Source: an uncultured Bacteroidales bacterium
GTDB lineage: Bacteria; Bacteroidota; Bacteroidia; Bacteroidales; Bacteroidaceae
Assembly: GCA_902801325.1 (NCBI GenBank)
Contig: CADCHQ010000002.1
Location: 1 to 64,000, forward strand
Reading direction: 5' to 3'
Length of the DNA stretch: 64,000 bases
The position numbers were made by a program, and so were the translations under genes. The stretch's first letter is position 1. Each line of letters opens with the position of its first letter. The notes below the pieces were generated by a model. The model was not told where the DNA came from. It saw only the letters and a program-made list of their open reading frames with translations, and did no database searches. Of this stretch, positions 43,820 through 51,809 are shown piece by piece.

Positions 43820-46800
43820 ATGAAAAGAAGATTACTTTTCGCGATGCTATGCATCGTAAGTGCACTCGGAATGAGGGCACAGACGTGGACGGCCTCCAAC
43901 CTGGCCGCCGGAAAGTACGTGTTCCAGAACGTGGGTTCTGGCCGTTATCTCGGTCCCAGCAACTCATGGGGTACACAGGCCTCTCTACTTCAGTTTAGTC
44001 ATTACAACACGCTAGCTAAGATTTCTGATGGTGTCTATACCATCGAATCTCAGGTTAGCAATGGTGGAACAAACCATTACTTTACTGGCAGCTTCATGGA
44101 TGGTGCAGCTGTCAACGTCACGATTCAGGACAATGGCGATGGCATTTATACCATGTCCAATGGCACAACGTACTACGGTTATGATGGTTCCTCAACCGTA
44201 CTTGCAAGTAACCTCACTGACCCCACCATTGCCAACGCACAGTGGAAGATTATCCCCTTCGACTATGACTATGCAGATGCTACAGAAGAGAATCCTGCTG
44301 ACCTCACTTATCGCATTCTCGACTCAAACTTCGACCGTAACAACCGTAATGGCGGTGGCGATAACAATGACCTGGGCAATAAATGGACCATGGTTGCCAG
44401 CAACCAGAATCTCTGTGGCGGCACGAATGAAAACAAGTGTGCCGAATCTTGGCGTGCAGCCTTCACGCTGAGCCAGACCATCACCGTTCCTAATGGTTAC
44501 TACAAATTGCAGGCACAGGCTGCCCTGACGGAGTACACCGTTACGGGGACCGACTTCCCCGTGGTATATGCCACCAGTGGTGCCAACACCGTTAGCGTTC
44601 CCTTCAAGACCATGCAGAATGGAGAAGCCTCAATGGATGCGATGTCTACCCAGTTCACCAATGGCAACTACTTCACCGGTTACACCGATGTTATCACTGT
44701 CACCAACGGTAGTCTGACCGTAGGTGTGAAGGGTACCCGCACCGACACTTGGTGTATCTGGGACAACTTCAACTTGGTCTACATGGGCCCCATCGACCTC
44801 ACTGCATACGCTACCGAGTTGGCCAATGCCGTAACCGCCGCTCAGGCTTACCAAAGTCAGTTACCTGCTGCCGTATATGCCAGCATTGAGGCTGTAGTAA
44901 CAGAGAACAATAAGACCTACACCACCGAAGCTGAATACACAGCTGCCATCACGGCCATCAACAATGCCGTCAGCACATACGCTACTGCTGCCATCATAGC
45001 TGATTACAGCCGCTACAAGAATGTAAAGGCTGCAGCTCTCGCAGTTGCTCTGGAAACTGACACAGAAGAAGCTGACACTCAGGTTGAAGCCGCTACTACT
45101 ACGGCTGCTATCGATGCTGCTATTGCTACCCTGCGCGCAGCATTCCTCGCTGAACTGTCCAACGTTACCATTCCTGCAGATCCCGGCTACATCGACGTTA
45201 CCGCCGTTATGGTTGATAATGCCAGCGTTCGCCAGAACACAGACTATTGGACGAAAGAAGGTACACAACACGGAAATGATAGTTTTGGCAAGTGTGCATA
45301 TAATGAGTGTGAGTTCTATGCTGCAAACTTCAAGTTCTATCAGACGCTTTCCCTGACACCTGGCACATGGGAATTTGGCGTAACTGGTTTCCACCGCGCA
45401 GGTAACCACAATACCAACTTCTATGCCGGTGATGACAAAATTCTCATCCCCGGCGTGGAAAGTTCTGTTGTTAACACTATGGCTGCTGCTGAGACATATT
45501 TCAATAACGGTAATGGTAAAGTTGCCCTGCAGTTCCTCATCGAGACTGCTGGCGATGTTGAGATTGGTATTGACAACCAAGACACCCAGACCGACAAGTG
45601 GACCATCTTCCGTGACTTCACACTGAAGTATTATGGTGCTCCCGACTATACTGTTTACGAGAACCAGTGGACAGCTCTTGTCACTGAGGCAAACACGGCA
45701 AAGACTACTAATGCCAATGTGACTGGAACTGAGCTCACAGCGCTTAATGCCGCTATTGCAGATTCACCCGCAGGCAGTAACCTCAAGGCTACCTATAATG
45801 AAAAGATTAGTGCTTTGCAAGCCGCTCTTCAGACATTCAATGCTGCAGCTCCTTCCTATAATGCTTACGCAGCATACAAGGCAGAAACCGAGAATCTATG
45901 GGGAACAAACTTTAATGTTGCCGTTCCTACCACTGCTGCCGAGGCTACTGCTGCTGTTCAAGCTCTGAACGTGGCTCAGTACAACAAGGTTGCTACAGAT
46001 TATACTTTCTCTGCTACCGGATTGATTGGAGACTTTGGTTCTTGGACAGGTACGGCAACCGTAGCCGGTGAGCCCGCTGAACCCAATTACTTAAGCAACG
46101 AGCACTGGAGTGGCCAGACTCATGCTTATTACGAGCAAGCAGCTTCGGGTTGGGGCAATGCTGGTGGTTGGACTATCAAGTATGAAAAGACATGCATTCT
46201 GCCTGCTGGCGACTATGTTATCAAGGTTGCTGCGCGCTCTTCTGTTGATGTGACAAGCAACGTTTCTTGTACTGCTACGGAAAATAAAATATCCTTACCT
46301 AACGTAGGCAATAGTGGTCGCGGTATCACTAAATCAGGCGTAGCTAGCTGGGCTGATAGCGATGAGTTCATCGCAAGCACTGCTGGCGTAGAGAATGCCG
46401 GTGCAGGATGGCAATGGCGCTTCCTCCCCTTCACACTTGATGAAGAGACAGAAGTAACTATGACATTCTATGCTGAAACTAACAAGCAATATAACTGGAT
46501 GTCAATTTCCGACGGCGAACTGCTCTCGACAACCAAACTTGCAGAGGATGTAGCCTACAACGAAACTGCTGAGAACGAAATCACCAACACCATCATTGCC
46601 GATGTCACCATCACACGCAATGTAAAGGAAGGTTTGAACACTGTTGTTCTGCCTTTCGCTTTGACAGCCAACCAAGTAACAGCAGCCTTTGGCTCTGGAG
46701 CTGAGGTTTACAACTTCAGTGAAGATAGCGAGGATGCTATGAATGCTACAGTTAACTTCACCAAGGGCGATGGCTCTATTGCAGCTAATGTCCCCGTTCT

Positions 46801-47191
46801 CGTGAAGGCTACCACAGCTAGCACCTCTCAAACCTTCCAAGGTGTGCAGATTGTAGCTGCTACTGAAGCCAAAGTTGAGGGCACTAACTTCGACTTCGTA
46901 GGTGTTTATGCTCCCACAACTGTTGAGGAGGGTGACTACTTCGTAAACGGTGGCAAACTCTACAAGAGTGTTGGATCGACCAACCTGAAGGCATTCCGTG
47001 CTTACATTGACAATAAGTCTAATGGTGAGGGCGAAGTTAAGCTGTACATCGACGGCGTTGCTACCGCTATTAGCGAAATCAATGCTGACGTTCAGGAAAG
47101 CGGTGTCATCTACAACCTGGCTGGCCAGCGCGTAAGCAAGGCCACTCGCGGCATCTACGTTAAGAACGGCAAAAAAGTGGTTGTAAAGTAA
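43820..47191 (+). CDS. Large surface protein with sorting tail (copy 1)
   Basis: 1123 residues, function not recognised. Signal peptide MKRRLLFAMLCIVSALGMRA. A trefoil-like module (about 25-150; VGSGRYLGPSNSWGTQASLL) resembles that of the first CotH protein. Galactose-binding-like and helical FIVAR-like stretches rich in Ala and Thr follow (AAAIIADYSRYKNVKAAALA and YKAETENLWGTN). The last 200 residues (from about 930, TRNVKEGLNTVVLPFAL) are shared with the protein encoded at 47856, and the end (YNLAGQRVSKATRGIYVKNG) is a type IX-like sorting domain. A 58-residue acidic peptide gene follows after a palindromic repeat. Likely an adhesin or glycan-binding protein, by architecture only. Confidence 0.75.
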   Translation: MKRRLLFAMLCIVSALGMRAQTWTASNLAAGKYVFQNVGSGRYLGPSNSWGTQASLLQFSHYNTLAKISDGVYTIESQVSNGGTNHYFTGSFMDGAAVNVTIQDNGDGIYTMSNGTTYYGYDGSSTVLASNLTDPTIANAQWKIIPFDYDYADATEENPADLTYRILDSNFDRNNRNGGGDNNDLGNKWTMVASNQNLCGGTNENKCAESWRAAFTLSQTITVPNGYYKLQAQAALTEYTVTGTDFPVVYATSGANTVSVPFKTMQNGEASMDAMSTQFTNGNYFTGYTDVITVTNGSLTVGVKGTRTDTWCIWDNFNLVYMGPIDLTAYATELANAVTAAQAYQSQLPAAVYASIEAVVTENNKTYTTEAEYTAAITAINNAVSTYATAAIIADYSRYKNVKAAALAVALETDTEEADTQVEAATTTAAIDAAIATLRAAFLAELSNVTIPADPGYIDVTAVMVDNASVRQNTDYWTKEGTQHGNDSFGKCAYNECEFYAANFKFYQTLSLTPGTWEFGVTGFHRAGNHNTNFYAGDDKILIPGVESSVVNTMAAAETYFNNGNGKVALQFLIETAGDVEIGIDNQDTQTDKWTIFRDFTLKYYGAPDYTVYENQWTALVTEANTAKTTNANVTGTELTALNAAIADSPAGSNLKATYNEKISALQAALQTFNAAAPSYNAYAAYKAETENLWGTNFNVAVPTTAAEATAAVQALNVAQYNKVATDYTFSATGLIGDFGSWTGTATVAGEPAEPNYLSNEHWSGQTHAYYEQAASGWGNAGGWTIKYEKTCILPAGDYVIKVAARSSVDVTSNVSCTATENKISLPNVGNSGRGITKSGVASWADSDEFIASTAGVENAGAGWQWRFLPFTLDEETEVTMTFYAETNKQYNWMSISDGELLSTTKLAEDVAYNETAENEITNTIIADVTITRNVKEGLNTVVLPFALTANQVTAAFGSGAEVYNFSEDSEDAMNATVNFTKGDGSIAANVPVLVKATTASTSQTFQGVQIVAATEAKVEGTNFDFVGVYAPTTVEEGDYFVNGGKLYKSVGSTNLKAFRAYIDNKSNGEGEVKLYIDGVATAISEINADVQESGVIYNLAGQRVSKATRGIYVKNGKKVVVK

Positions 47192-47240
47192 AGCCCCTCT
47201 CCCCCGTCCCCTCCCCTAAATGGGAGGGGCGAAGGGGATG
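47191..47240. repeat. GC-rich palindromic repeat
   Basis: CCCCTCTCCCCCGTCCCCTC and GGGAGGGGCGAAGGGG flank CCCTAAATG. It directly follows the stop of surface protein 1. Confidence 0.65.
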
Positions 47241-47273
47241 GAATACATTAATAATACATAATTGATATTAGCT

Positions 47274-47450
47274 ATGAAAAAGTCATATTTGCAACCCGAG
47301 ACTGAAGTTCTGAACGTGAACGTAGTAGAGATGTTGGCTGGTAGCATAACCAATGTTGAAGGCCCCATCGATTTGGCTGACCCCACTGATCCCATCCCAG
47401 AGGACGCTGACGTAAAGTCCAGCATCTTCGAAGAAGATTTTTGGCAGTAA
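47274..47450 (+). CDS. Small acidic peptide (copy 1)
   Basis: 58 residues starting MKKSYLQPETEVLNVNVVEM and continuing LAGSITNVEG, then strongly acidic with a Trp-Gln end (IFEEDFWQ). It resembles a loose class of short Bacteroidales proteins starting MKK-Y-xP-xxEV whose role is not established. No signal peptide or membrane helix. The copy at 50776 has the same first 26 residues bar one and a more varied acidic half, a leader-plus-variable-part pattern. Both follow a large surface protein and precede the same terminator, so a partner, chaperone or secreted-peptide role are all possible. Confidence 0.8.
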   Translation: MKKSYLQPETEVLNVNVVEMLAGSITNVEGPIDLADPTDPIPEDADVKSSIFEEDFWQ

Positions 47451-47531
47451 GGCCCCACGCAGCCCCTACCCTACCTCCCCCTCAAGGGGAGGAGAAGAGG
47501 CCCCTCTCTAACTCCCCCCGTGGGGAGGAGA
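47450..47531. repeat. Two adjacent GC-rich palindromic repeats
   Basis: CCTCCCCCTCAAGGGGAGGA and CTCCCCCCGTGGGGAGGAG, each preceded by a CCCCT-rich lead. The second is repeated after the other acidic-peptide gene (50951-50987). Confidence 0.7.
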
Positions 47532-47536
47532 AATAA

Positions 47537-47577
47537 AAATCCTCCGTGAGCAATTGTGCTCACGGAGGATTTATTTT
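47537..47577 (+). terminator. Terminator after acidic peptide 1
   Basis: AAATCCTCCGTGAGCA, ATTG, TGCTCACGGAGGATTT: a perfect 16-bp stem followed by ATTTTAT. Confidence 0.9.
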
Positions 47578-47592
47578 ATGTAACTTTATAAA

Positions 47593-47622
47593 TGGTTAAG
47601 GAGGGGAGCAGAATGGGGGAGA
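47593..47622. repeat. Right half of a GC-rich palindromic repeat
   Basis: GGTTAAGGAGGGGAGCAGAA then TGGGGGAG. It matches the right half of the repeat at 25498 without the C-rich half. The rest of the gap up to 47751 holds nothing recognised. Confidence 0.5.
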
Positions 47623-47751
47623 CTTATGATAAAACTCCTTTTCGACCAAATGGTTGGGAGGGAGTTTTTCATTATTAACCATTCTTTTGGCAAAAGGGAA
47701 CTAATGTGTCATTTTTTTTAATTTTGGTGCATTTTTTCCAATTATTATCCG

Positions 47752-47759
47752 TACCTTTG
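47752..47759 (+). promoter_or_regulatory. -7 box of surface-protein gene 2
   Basis: TACCTTTG; the nearest TTTG (47723-47726) is 25 bases upstream, longer than usual. Confidence 0.55.
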
Positions 47760-47768
47760 TGGCGTTTT

Positions 47769-47798
47769 TGTGCGCACATGTGTACGCACACACATATA
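47769..47798 (+). promoter_or_regulatory. Alternating purine-pyrimidine tract after promoter 2
   Basis: 30 bases of unbroken pyrimidine-purine alternation (beginning TGTGCGCACATGTGTACGCA), starting 9 bases after the -7 box. It differs in sequence from the tract at 43737, so the alternation rather than a motif is conserved. Confidence 0.8.
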
Positions 47799-47855
47799 AA
47801 TTAAGTATAAAGAGAAAAGACATTATTACAATTAACTAACCAATTTACAAACAAA

Positions 47856-50735
47856 ATGAAAAAACTTTTACTTATGCTCTTTGCCCTGATCACTACTGGG
47901 GCGTGGGCCCAGACAGATGTAACGGCAACGTACATCACGAATGCGGACTTTTCATCCACTGATGGATGGACAGCGTATGTCTCTGGCAGTTTCAAGGACT
48001 ATGGTAATGGTCTTATTGGAACCTATGGTGTTCGTACAGCTGAGGGTCAAGCCGTTTCAACTATAGACGAAACTCATTTAGCAACAGAGTACTGTTTTGG
48101 TTTCGAATGTCGTTGGTCTTCCAGCTATGCATCATTCAACCAAACAACATCTGAACTTCCTATGGGTGTGTATACGCTGACATTCGATGTTGAAGACACC
48201 AATCCCAACACAAGCAAGCTCAGTTATGATAATCTTTTTTATGTGCAGGTTGGAACCACCAAACATGAGGACACTGCCACTGAATGGATGAATGCTGGCA
48301 AGAGCAGTTGGACAACTCATACTATCTCCTTCACCTTAGAAGAGGCATCCACTGCAACTATTAGTTTTGGATATGGAACTGGAAGTAATAACACTCCCTC
48401 CAAGAATACACCAACCATCCACGTTAGTCACCTGAAACTGACCTATCAGTCTCTACTCGATGGTGTTAAGGCTTTATGGGAAGAGGCTAAAGAGGCTGCC
48501 GAGGCTGCTGTTGAAAATGCAGACTATGAAGTTGTTACAGGAGAAGAGCGTGAAACTTTGAATGATGAGATTGCAAAAGATGAACCTACAACAAAGGAAG
48601 GTTATGAGGAGGCTACTGCAGCATTGATAGCAGCGACCAACGCCTTCACCGCAGCCAAGGCTGCTTATGACGCATTCTATGCAATCGCTAATTCCGACTA
48701 TGTTACTACTCTGGATTATGGTACAGAAACTAAGAGACAGCAACTTGACGAAGCTGCCTCTGCTGAACCTACATCTGCCGCTGATGCTGTTGAAAAGACA
48801 AATGCCGTTTACACTGCACTTCGTACTTATTACGAGAGTCATGCTATGGCTGAAAATGTTGAGGGCGCTGTGGATATGACAGATCATATCGCCAATGCTA
48901 CCAACCCAACGAACAACGATGGATGGACATGGACTGGTAATAAGAATAATCCCGCCAGCAACGAGCCTTGGACTGATGCTGACGGAACAAATGAGCATAG
49001 TTACTTCGACGGTGGTAACTGGGGGGCAAACTCTTGGACTACTACCATGGAGCAGACAATCAATATCCCCTCTGGTAGGTATCTTCTTACCGCCAAGGGT
49101 CGTGCTGCAGTTAATACTACATTGACCATGGCTGTTGGTGAAGAAAGTGTAGAACTCCCTCACGTTGGTTCAACAGGCAATGTATTTGACCGTGGTTGGG
49201 GTGATGCCTCATTAGAATTTGAGACAACAGATGGTAGCGCCACTATTAAAGTTACTGCAACTAGTTCAACACTTCACGAGTGGTTCTCCATCTCTAACTT
49301 CCGTCTTGTCCAGCTTGAAGAGATCGCAGTTCCCATGGCTGACGCAGGCGACTACACTGCTTTGGCTACCGCCATTGCTGATGCTGAAGCTAATACTCTT
49401 GGCTTCGACGCTGGCGAATATGCTCCTTACAATAACGTAGAAGCTTTGCAGGCTCTTGCTGCAGCCAAGGCCATTGATCCTGAAGCTACTGACGGCAACA
49501 CGAAGGAGGTTGTAAACAATGCCACATCTGCCCTGACCAATGCCACTTGGACTGCTAATACAGAAGAGGTTAATGCCATTTTCGATGGTGGATTTGAAAC
49601 TGACTACAGTGCACAGAGTGGAAATGTTCAGCCAATTGGATGGTATCGTATTAAGGACACAGATGGTGATGGTTACAATGTACGTTACATGGGTGGAACT
49701 AATGAGGGTCTGGCTGCAACAAGCACCGGAAAGGCTTTGTTTACCAAGTTTGCTGCCTATTATGGCTGGGCTGATGGTTATACTATGCCTCTGAATGCCA
49801 ACACAGTATATGAAATTTCATTCATATATGGCGGTTGGGGCGATTGCAAGAAGGATGGCTATGTTACCGTAAAAGACAAAGATGGCAATGACATAGAACT
49901 CACTGTTAGTCGTCTTCCTCTTGATAAGGTGGATGCTGATTCAAATAAGGATTCATGGAAAAAATATAAAGCCTACTTCACCACAGGTGAGGCTGGTAAC
50001 TATGTTCTGGGTTTACGTAAAGACAATGAGAATGTACAAAGCCAGTATGTTTATGGTGATATTAAACTCATGACTTCAGATGTGACGTATGCTATCCTCA
50101 AAGACACCGAGGCATTTGAGCAAAATGAAAATAAAGAATGTGATTATGTTTACATCACCCGCAGCATTAAGGAAGGTCTGAACACCGTTGTTCTGCCCTT
50201 CGCACTCGATGCTACTCAGGTAGTTACTATGTTCGGTGAAGGTGCTGAGGTATATGCTTACAGCGAGAACAGTGAAGATGCCAACAACGCCACCGTCAAC
50301 TTCAACAAGAAGGAAGAGGCTACCATCGAGGCTAACGTGCCCGTACTGGTGAAGGCGACTGCTGCTTCCACTTCGCAGACTGTTGAGGGAGTAATCGTTA
50401 AGACCGCCGAGGCTAAGGTCACTGGCACTAACTTCGACTTCGTAGGCGTATATGCTCCCATGACTGTTGTCGAGGGCGACTACTTCGTTAGCGGTGGCAA
50501 ACTCTACAAGAGCACAGGCGCAACCAACCTGAAGGGCTTCCGTGCATACATCAAGAACAAGGTCGGTGGCGAAGTTAAGCTTTGCATTGATGGCGTTGCT
50601 ACCTCTATCGACGAAATTGTCAATGCTCAATCTTCAATGGTTAATGGCAATATCTACAACCTGGCTGGCCAGCGCGTAAGCAAGGCCACGAAGGGTATCT
50701 TCATTAAGAACGGAAGAAAGGTGGTTGTTAAATAA
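47856..50735 (+). CDS. Large surface protein with sorting tail (copy 2)
   Basis: 959 residues, function not recognised. Signal peptide MKKLLLMLFALITTGAWA. Galactose-binding-like regions near 20-200 and 330-480 (SYFDGGNWGANSWTTTMEQT) flank helical FIVAR-like stretches (ALWEEAKEAAEAAVENADYE, KAAYDAFYAIANSDYVTTLD). A further beta-sandwich region lies near 570-740. The last 190 residues (from SIKEGLNTVVLPFALDATQV) are clearly homologous to surface protein 1, ending in the sorting tail YNLAGQRVSKATKGIFIKNG. The N-terminal halves of the two proteins are not obviously related, so the family shares tail and downstream peptide but varies in the exposed part. Confidence 0.75.
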   Translation: MKKLLLMLFALITTGAWAQTDVTATYITNADFSSTDGWTAYVSGSFKDYGNGLIGTYGVRTAEGQAVSTIDETHLATEYCFGFECRWSSSYASFNQTTSELPMGVYTLTFDVEDTNPNTSKLSYDNLFYVQVGTTKHEDTATEWMNAGKSSWTTHTISFTLEEASTATISFGYGTGSNNTPSKNTPTIHVSHLKLTYQSLLDGVKALWEEAKEAAEAAVENADYEVVTGEERETLNDEIAKDEPTTKEGYEEATAALIAATNAFTAAKAAYDAFYAIANSDYVTTLDYGTETKRQQLDEAASAEPTSAADAVEKTNAVYTALRTYYESHAMAENVEGAVDMTDHIANATNPTNNDGWTWTGNKNNPASNEPWTDADGTNEHSYFDGGNWGANSWTTTMEQTINIPSGRYLLTAKGRAAVNTTLTMAVGEESVELPHVGSTGNVFDRGWGDASLEFETTDGSATIKVTATSSTLHEWFSISNFRLVQLEEIAVPMADAGDYTALATAIADAEANTLGFDAGEYAPYNNVEALQALAAAKAIDPEATDGNTKEVVNNATSALTNATWTANTEEVNAIFDGGFETDYSAQSGNVQPIGWYRIKDTDGDGYNVRYMGGTNEGLAATSTGKALFTKFAAYYGWADGYTMPLNANTVYEISFIYGGWGDCKKDGYVTVKDKDGNDIELTVSRLPLDKVDADSNKDSWKKYKAYFTTGEAGNYVLGLRKDNENVQSQYVYGDIKLMTSDVTYAILKDTEAFEQNENKECDYVYITRSIKEGLNTVVLPFALDATQVVTMFGEGAEVYAYSENSEDANNATVNFNKKEEATIEANVPVLVKATAASTSQTVEGVIVKTAEAKVTGTNFDFVGVYAPMTVVEGDYFVSGGKLYKSTGATNLKGFRAYIKNKVGGEVKLCIDGVATSIDEIVNAQSSMVNGNIYNLAGQRVSKATKGIFIKNGRKVVVK

Positions 50736-50775
50736 TTCATAATTCGTAATTCATAATTCATAATTGATATTAGCT

Positions 50776-50952
50776 ATGAAAAAGTCATATTTGCAACCCG
50801 AAGTAGAAGTTCTGAACGTGAACGTAGTAGAGATGTTGGCTGGCAGCATTACCAAAGTTGAAGGCCCTATCGAATTGGCTGATCCCACTGAAACCATCCC
50901 AGAGGACGCCGACGTAAAAGGCAGTGTCTTCGAAGAAGAATTTTGGCAGTAA
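50776..50952 (+). CDS. Small acidic peptide (copy 2)
   Basis: 58 residues, MKKSYLQPEVEVLNVNVVEM then LAGSITKVEG, ending VFEEEFWQ. It is nearly the same as the peptide at 47274, including about 15 bases before the ATG (TTGATATTAGCT). Changes are conservative and keep the acidic character. It follows surface protein 2 by 40 bases of TTCATAATTC-type repeats and precedes the related terminator. Confidence 0.8.
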   Translation: MKKSYLQPEVEVLNVNVVEMLAGSITKVEGPIELADPTETIPEDADVKGSVFEEEFWQ

Positions 50953-50987
50953 GGCCCCTCTCTAACTCCCCCCGTGGGGAGGAGAAT
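50951..50987. repeat. GC-rich palindromic repeat
   Basis: GGCCCCTCTCTAACTCCCCC then CGTGGGGAGGAG, almost identical to 47498-47530, in the same position after the peptide gene. Confidence 0.7.
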
Positions 50988-50998
50988 GCCTAAATAAT

Positions 50999-51038
50999 AA
51001 TCCTCCGTGAGCAATTGCTCTCACGGAGGATTTTGTTG
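50999..51038 (+). terminator. Terminator after acidic peptide 2
   Basis: AATCCTCCGTGAG and CTCACGGAGGATT (13 bp) with an eight-base loop, followed by TTGTTGTT. Nearly the same sequence as the terminator at 47537. Confidence 0.85.
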
Positions 51039-51050
51039 TTCCATCCTTGA

Positions 51051-51193
51051 TTTGGGTGCAATGGGTGCAATGGGTGCAATAGAATAATATACATTTTTAT
51101 TTTTTATATAAAAAAGCTGTACTATAATGGTACAGCTTTTTACATCATTTTATATAAATGTTATATAGGGTGATATCACCCATTGCACCCAAA
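51051..51193. repeat. Miniature palindromic element A
   Basis: Outer 17-bp inverted repeats (TTTGGGTGCAATGGGTG and complement) enclose two more GTGCAATGG-type units, AT-rich DNA, and a central hairpin AAAAAGCTGTAC/GTACAGCTTTTT with loop TATAATG. No reading frame. It pairs with element B in the opposite orientation. Confidence 0.7.
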
Positions 51194-51207
51194 CGGAGAA
51201 GAATGAC

Positions 51208-51347
51208 AACAGTGACATCAGTGACGTCACTGTTATATAGATTATATAAAAATAATTATAAAACTCTGTACCATTATAGTACAGGTTTATTTATTAAAAA
51301 ATAATAAAATGTTATAGAACCAATGTCACTGATGTCACTGATGGCAC
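51208..51347. repeat. Miniature palindromic element B
   Basis: Outer 16-bp inverted repeats (CAGTGACATCAGTGAC and complement), AT-rich arms and a central CTGTACCATTATAGTACAG (51266-51284), which is the reverse complement of the centre of element A. The outer 9-base repeat units differ from A, but the layout and spacing are the same. Confidence 0.7.
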
Positions 51348-51452
51348 TTTAAGCCATAGTGTGATAAATTCACTGTGCAATCCCTATGAGGAGAGAGAAG
51401 CCTTACATCCAAGGACTTACGATTGCTTAACAGAGGGGTTATTAATCACGAG

Positions 51453-51518
51453 AATTTTACTTGACAATCAAAGGGCGATGATTGGTAAGTAAAAAGTTGG
51501 AGATTGTCAAGTAAAATT
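51453..51518. repeat. 17-bp inverted repeat
   Basis: AATTTTACTTGACAATC (51453-51469) and its exact complement (51502-51518) separated by 32 bases. Between here and 51640 are loose direct repeats such as ACATATACAAG. No gene seen in 50953-51809. Confidence 0.65.
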
Positions 51519-51684
51519 TCGATGATTGATACTATCATGTGACGATGATATATACAATCGTTACCGAAGACATATACAAGCATGAGGCAACGACATATAC
51601 AAGTATGGAGCGAGGGTATATAATATCACCGAAGAAGCCTTAGGGCTTCGACAATAACCCCTAGGGCTTCGGGCGGAAGGCCTA

Positions 51685-51728
51685 GGGGTTATAGCAATAA
51701 GGCTTAGGGGTTATAGCAATAAGGCTTA
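51685..51728. repeat. 22-bp tandem repeat, two units
   Basis: GGGGTTATAGCAATAAGGCT followed by TA, twice in succession, within sequence rich in CCTAGGG and GGCTTAG words. A similar 22-base period occurs at 61954-61993. Confidence 0.75.
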
Positions 51729-51730
51729 AT

Positions 51731-51800
51731 AGCCCCTACCCAACCTCCCCCTCAAGGGGAGACAGCAGCCCCTACCCAGCCTCCCCCTCAAGGGGAGGAG
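51731..51800. repeat. Two tandem GC-rich palindromic repeats
   Basis: Two successive units of AGCCCCTACCCA(A/G)CCTCC followed by CCCTCAAGGGGAG. The second ends nine bases before the GH2 stop region. Confidence 0.75.
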
Positions 51801-51809
51801 ATCTAGCGC

